Positions 8,093 through 16,132 are shown, numbered from the stretch's first letter. The stretch: 64,000 bases of DNA from Agromyces italicus DSM 16388 (GCF_000421545.1 NZ_ATXF01000005.1:124001-188000); one strand, 5' to 3'. The notes: generated by a model from the letters alone, not told the origin. A program made the numbers and translations.

Positions 8093-8897
8093 CCCGCGAT
8101 TGCTCGACGATGTCGCCGACGTCGTCGACTCACTCGTGACGCACGCGGCGATCGACCCGGCCTCGGTCATGCTCGTGGGTGCCCGCTGCCGCGACGCGAT
8201 CCACTCGGCACTCGGTGCGCCCGAACCAACTCGAGCAACCGAGGACCTCGATATCGGACTGGCCCTCGACAGCTGGGAGGCCTTCGAGCGAATCGATCAC
8301 GCATTTCCACGGCTCGGGAACAATGGAATTCGATTTCGCATCGCTGGGCTTCCCGTCGATGTCATGCCCTTCGGCGCTGCGATCGAGCGCCCTGACGGGA
8401 TCACGAACCCTGCCTCTCGCGGCGAGAGCCTCGTCGTGTTCGGATTCGAGGACGTGTTCGCGCGAGCGATGAGAATCCGTCTGCCGGGCCAGGGACATGA
8501 GATCCGCATCCCCTCGCCTCCCGGATACGGCGTACTGAAGACGCGGGCTTGGGTTGATCGGTCGATCGACCACGAGTACAAAGACGCCGCGGACCCGGCA
8601 GTCGCGCTGCGCTGGTACGAGAGCTCGCCGAACATCACCGACCGCCTCTTCGATGACGCGCTCGACATGCACCTCACGGAGCAATACGAGTTCGACCAGC
8701 GCTTGTCGACCGCCCACCTGCTCGGTCGCGATATTCGACGTCAACTTTCATCAGGCAGAGGTGACGAGCTCGCTGAGGCATTCGATGCAAGCGATCTCTC
8801 GATGTTTGCTCGGCAGCTCGGCAGTCGCGTCGGGGGTCTCGCCGTGCGCGAGGAGCTGACGCGCGCGTTCGCCACCGGGCTCAGCGACGACAGCTGA
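8070..8897 (+). CDS. Nucleotidyltransferase, AbiEii-like toxin
   Basis: 275 residues. MLVGARCRDAIH followed by TEDLDIGLAL is the G-A/S...D-x-D pattern of the polymerase-beta nucleotidyltransferase fold, and a third acidic strand follows near GLPVDVMPFG. The region FGFEDVFARAMRIRLP then PSPPGYGVLKTRAWVDR resembles the strand and helix containing the Lys of AbiEii-type enzymes. It overlaps the 3' end of the AbiEi-like gene by 23 bp. Such toxins add nucleotides to tRNA or other targets and arrest growth during phage attack in characterised systems; the target here is unknown. The pair could also act in plasmid-like maintenance of the island. Confidence 0.85.
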   Translation: MLDFARTDPRLLDDVADVVDSLVTHAAIDPASVMLVGARCRDAIHSALGAPEPTRATEDLDIGLALDSWEAFERIDHAFPRLGNNGIRFRIAGLPVDVMPFGAAIERPDGITNPASRGESLVVFGFEDVFARAMRIRLPGQGHEIRIPSPPGYGVLKTRAWVDRSIDHEYKDAADPAVALRWYESSPNITDRLFDDALDMHLTEQYEFDQRLSTAHLLGRDIRRQLSSGRGDELAEAFDASDLSMFARQLGSRVGGLAVREELTRAFATGLSDDS

Positions 8898-8950
8898 CGC
8901 TGGCGTCAGCGCACTCTCATCGTGTCGGCGGCACGTGTTCTACTCGTCGA

Positions 8951-9967
8951 ATGCAAATGGGGGAAGCAGTGCTTTGGATCGTTGCCGGCGTGCTGCTCGC
9001 GAGTACGGTTGCGCTCGTGGTCGCGCACCGACGCTCGACGGCACGCTGGTCCGAACGGCTCGCAAGCGTCGAGGCAGCGCGCGCGGCGCGAGAGAGCGAG
9101 CTTCGTACGGCGCATGCCGCTTCCCTGCACGCCGCGAGCGACGCGCACGCCTTCGAGCTGCGCCGCAGCGAAGAAGATGCCGAGGAGTCGCGGGTTCGGG
9201 CTGAGCGCCTCCGGTCGTTTGCATCGCGCGGGATCCGTCACGAGGCGAGTTCCAGGGAGACGATCGTCCGCATGTGCGACGCGTCATCGATCGATGCGGT
9301 GCTCGCGACGAACGTCGTCTTCATGCCTGTCGATCTGGACGACGAGTTCTTCACCGCCCAGATCGACCACGTGCTCCTCACCGAATGGGGTTGCCTCATT
9401 ATCGAGAGCAAGAACTGGGACGGGGTCATCTTCGACGGCGTTCGCCCGCGCGAGATCCACCGCTCGTACGGACTCCTCGTTGATCGGTCGCGCGAAGATC
9501 ACGCGGACCAGCTCGAATCGCCGTTCGCGATTCAACTCGTCCCGTCGAGCACGGGACCGATCAAGGTGCGTGTCCACCAGAAGAGCAAAGCACCCGCCGG
9601 ACAGGTCCGTCTCCAGGCGAAGCGGCTTCGTGAACTGGTCGAGACCCGACTCGGGCTGCGCCCCTTCTTCAACACGTGCGTCTATTACTCGCACCCCCTC
9701 GCCCAGGTGCATGCAAAGCGACGTGACACCGCCGCTTCGACCTTCACGCACGTCGTCTCGAACGAGCGCGAACTCCAGACGGTGATCGCTGGCCTTCGCT
9801 CATCAAGCCGCTCCGGGCTGCCGCGCGATGACATGCGGCAGTTGGCGACGCTCTTTTCGTCGCTCGGCGCCGACGTGATTGGCACTGGAAGCTTCGACGC
9901 CGAATGGCAGAGCTTGTTTCCGATGAATCGCGCACGTCACGCACAACAACGACAACTCCAGCGCTGA
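8951..9967 (+). CDS. NERD-domain membrane-anchored protein (nuclease-related)
   Basis: 338 residues. Residues 5-25 form a single hydrophobic helix (AVLWIVAGVLLASTVALVV), followed by a charged, probably coiled-coil region to about 90. The NERD domain follows: a QIDHVLLT strand with its Asp and, 11 residues on, IIESKNWDG, giving the D...ExK signature of the PD-(D/E)xK nuclease-like fold. The start ATG at 8951 is chosen because it precedes the hydrophobic helix directly. It lies 53 bp after the AbiEii-like gene on the same strand and may be co-transcribed. NERD proteins are frequently found in defence-related or mobile regions; the substrate is unknown. No helicase domain is fused here. Confidence 0.88.
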   Translation: MQMGEAVLWIVAGVLLASTVALVVAHRRSTARWSERLASVEAARAARESELRTAHAASLHAASDAHAFELRRSEEDAEESRVRAERLRSFASRGIRHEASSRETIVRMCDASSIDAVLATNVVFMPVDLDDEFFTAQIDHVLLTEWGCLIIESKNWDGVIFDGVRPREIHRSYGLLVDRSREDHADQLESPFAIQLVPSSTGPIKVRVHQKSKAPAGQVRLQAKRLRELVETRLGLRPFFNTCVYYSHPLAQVHAKRRDTAASTFTHVVSNERELQTVIAGLRSSSRSGLPRDDMRQLATLFSSLGADVIGTGSFDAEWQSLFPMNRARHAQQRQLQR

Positions 9968-10026
9968 GGGCCCCCAACGCGCAGGTCGCGCCCATGGCGG
10001 AACAGCGCATTTCACCCGAGCTCGTC

Positions 10027-10205
10027 GACCCGAGGCATCCACCTCGACCGAACCCATCGGCCGCAGGTCCATCATCAGCCCGCCATCGGGCACGGCGTGG
10101 CCGACGATGCTGTGCCCGCCGCATCGCACACCGATCTCGAGGTCGTTCGCCCGCGCGAAACGCATCGCCTCGGCGATCGAACAGGCGACGATGTACCGGC
10201 GCTCG
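10027..10205 (-). pseudogene. Truncated copy of the FAD-binding oxidoreductase N-terminal region
   Basis: On the minus strand this reads RYIVACS...FARANDLEIGVRCGGHSIV and continues to GSVEVDAS, almost identical to residues 28-90 of the oxidoreductase at 5564-6865, with a few residues lost after ACS. No start, no C-terminal half and no BBE region are present. It is a relic of a partial duplication of the gene about 3.3 kb away. The 296 bp between the NERD gene and the small gene at 10264 hold nothing else I can support. Confidence 0.88.
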
Positions 10206-10263
10206 TGCAGAGGGCTGGTCGAGCGGCCGATCGACGGCTACGGTGGGCCGCAGGGAGGGCACC

Positions 10264-10446
10264 ATGTCATTCGATGAGCACGTCGACCCGGCGTCTGAGA
10301 CCGACCTCGCGATTCAGCGGGCGCTCGAGGCGGCAAGCCTGCGGGCCGGAGATTCGCTCGGCGGAACGACCGCCTCGGTGGTCGAGGATTGGGAACCGTC
10401 GGCGGTCGAGGCGGGCGACCTCGGTGATGGGGGCGACGGGGACTGA
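10264..10446 (+). CDS. Small acidic hypothetical protein (60 aa)
   Basis: ATG preceded by AGGGAGGGC at ideal distance, which is one of the best ribosome binding sites in this region, hence the call despite its small size. The product begins MSFDEHVDPASETDLAIQRA, is strongly acidic, has no hydrophobic segment and ends in DGGDGD. No family recognised. It sits between a pseudogene fragment and a dispersed repeat. Confidence 0.6.
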   Translation: MSFDEHVDPASETDLAIQRALEAASLRAGDSLGGTTASVVEDWEPSAVEAGDLGDGGDGD

Positions 10447-10461
10447 GCCGCCGGCTCGGGT

Positions 10462-10496
10462 GGGTATCGAGACGCTCCTTCGTCGCTCCTCAACCT
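10462..10496. repeat. Dispersed palindromic repeat, copy 3
   Basis: gggtatcgagacgctccttc then gtcgctcctcaacct; lies 15 bp after the stop codon of the 60-aa gene. Confidence 0.88.
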
Positions 10497-10620
10497 GCCA
10501 TGTCCGCACCCGGCGCGCCCTCGCGTCGATAGTTCGGTGCGGACCGAAATGGTTGGCCCGTATCGTCGTTCGGTGACTCCTTCGCTCCACACCTGCGCAG
10601 CAACCGATACCCGCGGGTTC

Positions 10621-11226
10621 ATGGCAATCGAGCCGAGCATCCTCTACTTCGGAACACCGGTCGTATTGATCACGACCATGAACTCGGACAGGACGCCCAA
10701 CCTCGCCCCGATCTCATCAGCGTGGGCGCTTGGCCACACGCTCGTGCTCGGACTCGGCTCCGACGGACAGACTGTTGCGAATCTCCGCGAGCGGCCCGAG
10801 CTCGTCGTGAACGTGCCTTCACCGGGGATGTGGGAGCAGGTCGAACGGCTCGCACCGCTGACCGGCCGTTCTCCGGTGCCGGCGTCCAAGCCCAAGGGGA
10901 TGCGATTCGAGGCAGACAAGTTCGCTGCTGCCGGCTTGACGTCGATGCCGTCAGCAACGGTCACTCCGCCACGGGTGGCGCAATGCCCGCTGCAGTTGGA
11001 AGGCACCGCTGTCAGCCTCACCCCGGGGGCCGCGGGCGGGTTCGTGATCATCGAAGTCGCCGTGAGCATGGTTCACGCCGCAGCCGAAATCGTGGCCCCC
11101 GGCACGAACCACATCGACCCGGTGACATGGAGCCCCCTGATCTACAACTTCCGCCACTACTTCGGGCTCAGCGGACAGTTGGGCCACTCCTACCGCTCCG
11201 ATACTCCTACCGCCATGCACAGGTGA
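10621..11226 (+). CDS. Flavin reductase-like (FMN-binding split barrel) family protein
   Basis: 201 residues from ATG 10621; the frame is open to 10537 but the family begins at about this residue. The core EPSILYFGTPVVLITTMN, then NLAPISSAWALGHTLVLGLG, is characteristic of flavin reductase-like split-barrel proteins, which bind FMN and reduce flavin with NAD(P)H or use it for small oxidations. ELVVNVPSP and the C-terminal NFRHYFGLSGQLGHS, a typical ending, are also seen. The predicted partner oxygenase is not adjacent. Ribosome binding site is not evident, so the exact start is uncertain. It is monocistronic, followed by relic DNA. Confidence 0.9.
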   Translation: MAIEPSILYFGTPVVLITTMNSDRTPNLAPISSAWALGHTLVLGLGSDGQTVANLRERPELVVNVPSPGMWEQVERLAPLTGRSPVPASKPKGMRFEADKFAAAGLTSMPSATVTPPRVAQCPLQLEGTAVSLTPGAAGGFVIIEVAVSMVHAAAEIVAPGTNHIDPVTWSPLIYNFRHYFGLSGQLGHSYRSDTPTAMHR

Positions 11227-11423
11227 GCGACACGTCGCTCGGCCACGCGCAGGCTGTGCTCCGCGAACGCGAGGAGTTGCTCGGCCTCTGCAGCGTCGGC
11301 CTCGACCGTGATGAGTGCCTCGCGCGCATAGCGGGCGGCGAGGCATCCGATCGAAGCCGGTTCAAGAGGAACGCGGTGCTCAGGTGGCCGCGCACGTCGG
11401 CGCCTGACCCGGAACCCGGCCAT
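11227..11423 (-). pseudogene. Truncated, internally deleted copy of the adjacent coiled-coil protein gene
   Basis: The minus-strand frame starts MAGFRVRRR, like the MAGFWGKRKR start of the neighbour at 11539-12906, then jumps to LAARYAREAL...AEAEQLLAFAEH...VAERR, matching its residues ~155-190. Everything between and after is missing. It is a deletion derivative of a tandem duplicate. The 11227-11538 interval otherwise contains only a dispersed repeat. Confidence 0.85.
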
Positions 11424-11497
11424 GCGGTGATCTTACGATCGGCGCGCAGACCCCGCTACGGCGCTGCCGGGTTCGTCACGGCGGGCCGCGAACCACG

Positions 11498-11529
11498 GTC
11501 TCGATACGCTCCTTCGTCGCTACTCGACC
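11498..11529. repeat. Dispersed palindromic repeat, copy 4
   Basis: ggtctcgatacgctccttcg then tcgctactcgacc; begins 10 bp past the stop codon (minus strand) of the coiled-coil gene at 11539. Confidence 0.85.
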
Positions 11530-11538
11530 GACGGCACG

Positions 11539-12906
11539 TCAGTCGAAGATGCCGTCGAGCACGCTGCCGATGACGAGGCCGCCGAGGATGCCGCCCATGA
11601 GGTCGCCGCCACCGCCGCGCCGGCCGCCGCCCCAGCCGGGGTCGCCCCACTGGCCCTGCCCACCCCACTGGCCCGGCCCGCCCTGCGGGCGTGAAGCATC
11701 GATGTCGCGCTGCGCGAGTTGCAGCGCCGCGGCCGCGAGCTGGGCGACGCGACGCGCCATGAGCATCGCCTGTTCGCGGTGATCGTCGCCGATGACGGTG
11801 ACGGCCGCGGCGGGCGCACCGAGGAATTGATCGAGGTCGACGCGGATGCGTTCGGACTCGACCAGCCGGGTGCGCGCGTCGGCGCCGATCCAGCCTCGGT
11901 GGCCGGCGATGACATCTCGGGCGATGGCGAGCTGCCGGTCGGCGTCGTCGATCGCGTTGTGCACGTGCTCGAGCGGGGGAATCGGGCGGGCCGCTCGTTC
12001 GCGCGCTGCCGCGATCGCGGCATCCAAACCGGCGTTCGCCTCGCGCAGGCGGTTCAGCTGACTGAACGGGTCGGTGTTGACGCCCGCCCCGGGCAGTGCG
12101 GCGAGCGCGCCCTGCAGGGTCGCGATCGCGGCGGTGACGCCGGTTGTCGCGGGCTCCTTCAGGGCGATCACGAGGTCGGCGCGCGAGTCTTCGACGATCG
12201 CCGCGAGGGTGGCTTCGGCGCGCAGCGCCTCGATCTCGAACGACTCCACCGCGTCGAGCAGGGCCGCCGCGCGGCGCGCCGACTCGGTCGCCGCCTCGAG
12301 CGCGAGGTTGGCCTGCTCGCGCTGGCCGGCCTCGCGGCGGCGTTCGGCCACGACGGCGCCGTGCTCGGCGAAGCCGAGCAGCTGCTCGGCCTCGGCCGGG
12401 TTGGCCTCGACCTGGGCGAGCGCCTCACGCGAGTAACGGGCGGCGAGCCGCCCGATGGTGTCGCGAGTGTGCGAGATGCGGTCACGAAGGCGCGCGGCAT
12501 CCGCTCGCACCCCGGCGATGATCTCGGGAGCCCGCCGCGCACGGGCGATCTTGTCGGCCAGCGCCGCGGTGCGCTCGTCGAGCAGATCTTCGGCCCACTC
12601 GCACAGCTGCACGATGCGGGCATTGCGCATGCGCAGTTCTTCGACGGAGTCGGGGATCTCGTCGTAGTTCAGCTGATTCAGCCGGAACGCCTCGCCGAGG
12701 TGCTCGCGCACCGCGGCGAGCGCCTGGCTCAGTTCGGCGGTCGCTTCGTGCCCGAGTTCGGCCTCGGCGAAGGCGAGCTCGTCTGCCGTGACGCGCAGGC
12801 GCTCGTCGGCGGCGACCAGGGCGGTGCCTGCGCGCTTCGCCAGATCGGCGTCTTGAGCTTGGAGCTCCTGCTCGTCGCGCTTTCGCTTGCCCCAGAATCC
12901 GGCCAT
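11539..12906 (-). CDS. Coiled-coil protein with Gly-rich C-terminus (TPM-protein C-terminal-like)
   Basis: 455 residues. The body (about 15-390) is almost entirely Ala/Glu/Arg-rich helix, consistent with long coiled coils. It ends in a Gln/Gly/Trp-rich linker (GGQGQWGDPGWGGG) and a small hydrophobic Gly-rich tail (GGILGGLVIGSVLDGIF). This architecture resembles the part of actinobacterial TPM-domain membrane proteins that follows the TPM and transmembrane domains; here the TPM domain itself is absent. Possible role: membrane-associated scaffold, unproven. A degenerate second copy lies immediately downstream. The ATG at 12906 starts MAGFWGKRKRDEQEL, a basic N-terminus shared with that copy, which supports the start. 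Confidence 0.85.
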   Translation of the reverse strand: MAGFWGKRKRDEQELQAQDADLAKRAGTALVAADERLRVTADELAFAEAELGHEATAELSQALAAVREHLGEAFRLNQLNYDEIPDSVEELRMRNARIVQLCEWAEDLLDERTAALADKIARARRAPEIIAGVRADAARLRDRISHTRDTIGRLAARYSREALAQVEANPAEAEQLLGFAEHGAVVAERRREAGQREQANLALEAATESARRAAALLDAVESFEIEALRAEATLAAIVEDSRADLVIALKEPATTGVTAAIATLQGALAALPGAGVNTDPFSQLNRLREANAGLDAAIAAARERAARPIPPLEHVHNAIDDADRQLAIARDVIAGHRGWIGADARTRLVESERIRVDLDQFLGAPAAAVTVIGDDHREQAMLMARRVAQLAAAALQLAQRDIDASRPQGGPGQWGGQGQWGDPGWGGGRRGGGGDLMGGILGGLVIGSVLDGIFD

Positions 12907-13038
12907 GCGTTGATCTTACGGGCGCGGCTTGGAGGCGGCTGTGCGGGCGGCGACCACACGACCACATGACCACACCTCTGTCGAGGGGATGCCTCGCCAG
13001 AGGGACGATCGTGACGGTGCCCTCATCCCGGGTGGAGA

Positions 13039-13179
13039 ATGGGACGAGTCGGTCGCGCCGCGTCTCGCGGCCGCCGCGGCCATGCGCTCTACGCGAAGCT
13101 CGGCTACGCCGAGGGGGCCCCGTTCAACGACGGCCCGTACGCCGACCACTGGTTCTCGAAGGACCTGACGGCGCGCTGA
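13039..13179 (+). pseudogene. C-terminal remnant of a GNAT acetyltransferase
   Basis: A short frame reads SRGRRGHALYAKLGYAEGAP and ends FSKDLTAR-stop, which is the acetyl-CoA-binding and last-strand pattern (R-G-x-G...LY-KLGF) of GNAT enzymes. Nothing of the first 100 or so residues of such an enzyme remains upstream. An in-frame ATG exists at 13039 but the product would be too small to fold. Therefore it is called a relic. Confidence 0.7.
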
Positions 13180-13227
13180 TCGCGCGGGCGGCAGTTCGGA
13201 ACTCCCGAACTCCCGCACCCCATGACG

Positions 13228-13286
13228 ACTACGTCACTGATCCGTCTCCGGTATCAGTGATACCGAGCGCGTATCAGTGACGTAGT
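13228..13286. promoter_or_regulatory. Nested inverted repeats with tetO-like core (candidate operator)
   Basis: Outer arms ACTACGTCACTGAT (13228-13241) and ATCAGTGACGTAGT (13273-13286) are exact inverse complements. Between them lies GGTATCAGTGATACC (13250-13264), itself symmetric about its central G. The 11-bp core TATCAGTGATA equals the centre of the classical tetO2 operator. The element ends 109 bp past the 3' end of the HD-domain gene, with only relic DNA on its other side, so its target gene is unclear. Confidence 0.6.
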
Positions 13287-13394
13287 GCCGTCCGTCCGTT
13301 CGATCCCTCGGGCCTCGCTCATGCGCAGAGAACTCCCGCCAGGTGCCGGTCGAAGCACGAACGAGCGTGACGGTCGAGGCTCAACGCGGAGCGA

Positions 13395-15062
13395 CTACCC
13401 GAGCGCCTCGCGGGCGTGGCGGTACTTGGCGGCAAGACGCTGTTGGGCGTCGTAGTCGAGCTTGCGCACCCGCCACGGCGACGAGTTGTCGGCGACGTCG
13501 GCGAGCTTCACGCGGCGAGCCAGCGGGTTGCTGCGGATCCGCGCGAAGTACTCGTCGTCGCTCATCTCGGGCGTTCGGGTGAGCAGCACCACGATCTCGA
13601 CGATGTCGGGTCGCACGCCCGCTTCGAGCAGCTCCTGCTCGGAGACCGCGCTTCGCTCGACCACATCGTGCAGCCACGCGGCCGCGGTCGCGACCGGCTC
13701 GCTCGTCGCATCGAAGGCCTCGGCCACACGGCCGGGGTGGTCGATGTAGTCGGCACCCACCTGGTCGACTTGGCCGCGGTGCGCCACGAAGGCGATGCCC
13801 TTCGCGAGCGCGACCTGCGCCGCCGCGTCGGCATCGACCACGGGGGCCGGCGCGGAATGCAACGCGGCGGGCGCCGCGATCGGGGTCACGGATGCCGCGG
13901 GCGCAAGCGCGTCCGTCGGGTTCGTCATCATCGCCACAGGGTTCGTCTCCTCGTTCGAGTCGGGGTCGGCGGCCGGTGCCGCATGCGCGGCGGGGGCGAC
14001 CTCGGGGATCGCCTCCGCGCCCGACCGGAAGGTCGGCGCGGGAGCAGGGTTGGTTGGTTCGGGCGGGGGCCCCGGCACGAGCGTCAGCCGCGGCGTCGAG
14101 GCCGCCGGCGTCACGGCGGGCGGCACGAGCGTGAGCTTCGGCGGCGACTCGGCGACGCGGTCGGTCTCAGTCTCGGGCTCAGGCTCGGGCTCGACCGCAG
14201 GGCTTGACGCGGGCTGCGCCTCACCCGCCGGTGCGGGCTCGGGCTGACGGTCGATCGTCTCCGCCCACTGCATGAGCACCGGTTCAGTCATCAGTGCTTC
14301 GGGGTGCTGGCTCGGGGTGGTATCGACCGCCGGCTCGGGATCGAGCTCATCGAGGTTCAGCTCGGGCGGCTCGAACCCGGCACGACGCAGCAGTTCGACC
14401 CACGCCTCGGCGTCGGTCTCGGGCGCCGCGGTCGACTCGGAGGCGACCGCGAGCGGCGCGGGCGTCTCGTCGACGGCTGCGGAGTCGACCTGCGCGTCGA
14501 GCGTCGTCGGCTCGGTGGCATCCGACGTCGCGGTCTCGGTGCCGGACGCCGCGCCCGCCGCCTCGGCGGCGAGCTCGGCGAGCGGATCCCGGCCGCGCAG
14601 CGGGCGGACGAAGTTCAGCTCGGCCTCGAGCTCGGCCATCTCGCGGGCGTCGAGCTCGAGCATCGATCGGGCGTCGCCGAGGCTGCGGCGCACGAAGTAG
14701 TACTCGTCGACCTCGGCGAGGCGGTCGCCGTCGCTGGTCGTGAAGTAGCGGCGACGACCGCCGTCGCTCACCGCGAGGATGACCTCGACGAAGTCGCCGC
14801 TCGGCACCTCGCAGCAGAGGTAGTAGCGCTCGACCTCGGCGGGCGCGGCGGGCGCCACCGGCGCCGGTACGGGCGTCGTGGCGGCGGGCGATGCGACTCC
14901 ACCCAGCCCGACCGGGGGCGGGGCCCACACACTCGGACGATCGGGCATGCGCCGCGGGCGCAGGGTTCCGCCGGCTTCGGCGCTGCGACGCGCCGCGCGC
15001 GACTCGGGTTCGGCCGCCCCAGGCGACCCGGGCGTGGACTGATCGTCTGCGGGGATCGTCAA
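13395..15062 (-). CDS. HD-domain protein with long Ala/Pro-rich linker
   Basis: 555 residues from TTG 15062, preceded by AGGAG at good spacing. After a disordered N-terminus, residues ~75-155 form a compact domain (RYYLCCEVPSGDFVEVILAVSDGGRRRYF...) of unknown type. Residues ~165-420 are Ala/Pro/Glu low complexity. The last ~130 residues are an HD-type domain like that of RelA/SpoT or MazG-adjacent hydrolases: AHRGQ, DYIDHPGRV, AAWLHDVVE, KLADVADN give the H...HD...D metal ligands. It probably hydrolyses a nucleotide or phosphate ester; no synthetase domain is present. The gene stands alone, with no operon partner within 130 bp. Confidence 0.85.
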   Translation of the reverse strand: MTIPADDQSTPGSPGAAEPESRAARRSAEAGGTLRPRRMPDRPSVWAPPPVGLGGVASPAATTPVPAPVAPAAPAEVERYYLCCEVPSGDFVEVILAVSDGGRRRYFTTSDGDRLAEVDEYYFVRRSLGDARSMLELDAREMAELEAELNFVRPLRGRDPLAELAAEAAGAASGTETATSDATEPTTLDAQVDSAAVDETPAPLAVASESTAAPETDAEAWVELLRRAGFEPPELNLDELDPEPAVDTTPSQHPEALMTEPVLMQWAETIDRQPEPAPAGEAQPASSPAVEPEPEPETETDRVAESPPKLTLVPPAVTPAASTPRLTLVPGPPPEPTNPAPAPTFRSGAEAIPEVAPAAHAAPAADPDSNEETNPVAMMTNPTDALAPAASVTPIAAPAALHSAPAPVVDADAAAQVALAKGIAFVAHRGQVDQVGADYIDHPGRVAEAFDATSEPVATAAAWLHDVVERSAVSEQELLEAGVRPDIVEIVVLLTRTPEMSDDEYFARIRSNPLARRVKLADVADNSSPWRVRKLDYDAQQRLAAKYRHAREALG

Positions 15063-15198
15063 TCTGGCTCCTGGGGGTGGGCGCCGGGGCGGGCGGGGGT
15101 CGGCGAGCGCTCGGGTGCGGCACGCCTCTCCGATGCTAAGCGGTTCGCCGCCGGGAAACGAGGAACCCGGCGAAGGATGTGCGAATCGGCCCGGCGCG

Positions 15199-15624
15199 TC
15201 AGCCCTCGGCGGGCTCCTGGAAGACCGTGAGCTGCAGCCCTGCCGGCCCCGCGAGCCGCGAGTTGATCGATCGCCACGGCGTCTCGCGCGGCGTGGCGAG
15301 CAGCTCCGCGCCCGCCTCGACGAGCTCGTCGGTCACCCCGGCCGTGTCGTCGACCTCGAACGCGACCCGCAGGTGCGGGCTCTGCACCCCGTCGGTCTCG
15401 ACCCGGTCGATCAGCCGCACCTGGGCCGGGTTCGAGAGTTCGAGCGTCGCCCGCCCCGCGTCGAGGATCATCACCCGGGCGCCGTCGTCGCCGTCGTACG
15501 CCTCCTCCTCGGTGAGGCCGAGCGCATCGCGGTAGAACGCGACCGCCGCCTCCCAGTCCTCGGCCTCGACGACGAGACGGAGCTGACGGACCCGGCGCTG
15601 CGCGCCCTCTGCTGCACTGCTCAT
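15199..15624 (-). CDS. VOC (glyoxalase/bleomycin-resistance-like) family protein
   Basis: 141 residues. The two beta-alpha-beta-beta-beta halves are visible: RQLRLVVEAEDWEAAVAFYRDALGL and then HLRVAFEVDDTAGVTDELVEAGAEL...PWRSINSRLAGPAGLQLTVFQ. The first metal-ligand His common in glyoxalase I is replaced by Val, while the C-terminal half keeps a family-typical layout. It may therefore be a binding protein and not an enzyme. It is divergent from the SnoaL-like gene at 15659 (34-bp gap), sharing a very short promoter region. Confidence 0.88.
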   Translation of the reverse strand: MSSAAEGAQRRVRQLRLVVEAEDWEAAVAFYRDALGLTEEEAYDGDDGARVMILDAGRATLELSNPAQVRLIDRVETDGVQSPHLRVAFEVDDTAGVTDELVEAGAELLATPRETPWRSINSRLAGPAGLQLTVFQEPAEG

Positions 15625-15658
15625 GTCTGCACGATACGCGGCCCACTAGCCTCGGGGG

Positions 15659-16132
15659 ATGACTGAACCAGGCACCGAGGAGTCGACCCGAGCCGAGGTC
15701 GAGGAGATCCTCGACGCGATCTACGGCGGCTACCTCGCGGGAGCGACGAACTCGATCGATGTGCACCTGAGTGAGCGGGTCACCATGTTCGACTCCGCTG
15801 CGCCCGACCTCGTCGACGGGCTCGCCGACCTGGCCCGGCTCCGCGCCGCCCGGGCCGAGCACGCCGATGCCGACAGCGGCAACGTCGAGACCGCGCTGAC
15901 CGTCCACCAACTCGCGACACGGCGCTTGAGCGACCTCGTCGTCGCGACGTGGTGGCTCCGCGTCGACGGCACGGATGCCTCAGGCGAGCCCGTCCTCCCC
16001 GAACTCTCGCGCAACAGCGCGGTCTTCGAACCGTCGCCAGGCGGGCTCGTCATCGCACACCTGCACGAGGACGTCTGGCAGCCGCTGGGCGGCCCCCTCG
16101 CGGATCGCGCGCCCGGTCTGAGCGGCGCATAG
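15659..16132 (+). CDS. SnoaL/AtzH-like (NTF2-fold) protein
   Basis: 157 residues. An N-terminal helix (TRAEVEEILDAIYGGYLAG) precedes the cone-shaped NTF2 fold, with a MFDSAAPDLVDGLADLARLRAARA segment recalling the AtzH-like or DUF3225 family. Strands VVATWWLRVDG and RNSAVFEPSPGGLVIAHLHEDV complete the fold. Proteins of this group bind small molecules or assist hydrolases; no catalytic residues can be assigned with confidence. It lies 120 bp upstream of the hydantoinase genes on the same strand. It could be co-transcribed with them, but the intervening gap contains a strong new Shine-Dalgarno for hyuA. Confidence 0.72.
   Translation: MTEPGTEESTRAEVEEILDAIYGGYLAGATNSIDVHLSERVTMFDSAAPDLVDGLADLARLRAARAEHADADSGNVETALTVHQLATRRLSDLVVATWWLRVDGTDASGEPVLPELSRNSAVFEPSPGGLVIAHLHEDVWQPLGGPLADRAPGLSGA

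Larger units (their letters stand above)
12907..13394. other. 488-bp region with relic and palindromic DNA
   Basis: No intact gene. It contains the GNAT C-terminal remnant (13039-13179) and the nested inverted repeats (13228-13286). The rest shows nothing supportable. Open frames in this interval have no family features. Confidence 0.7.
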
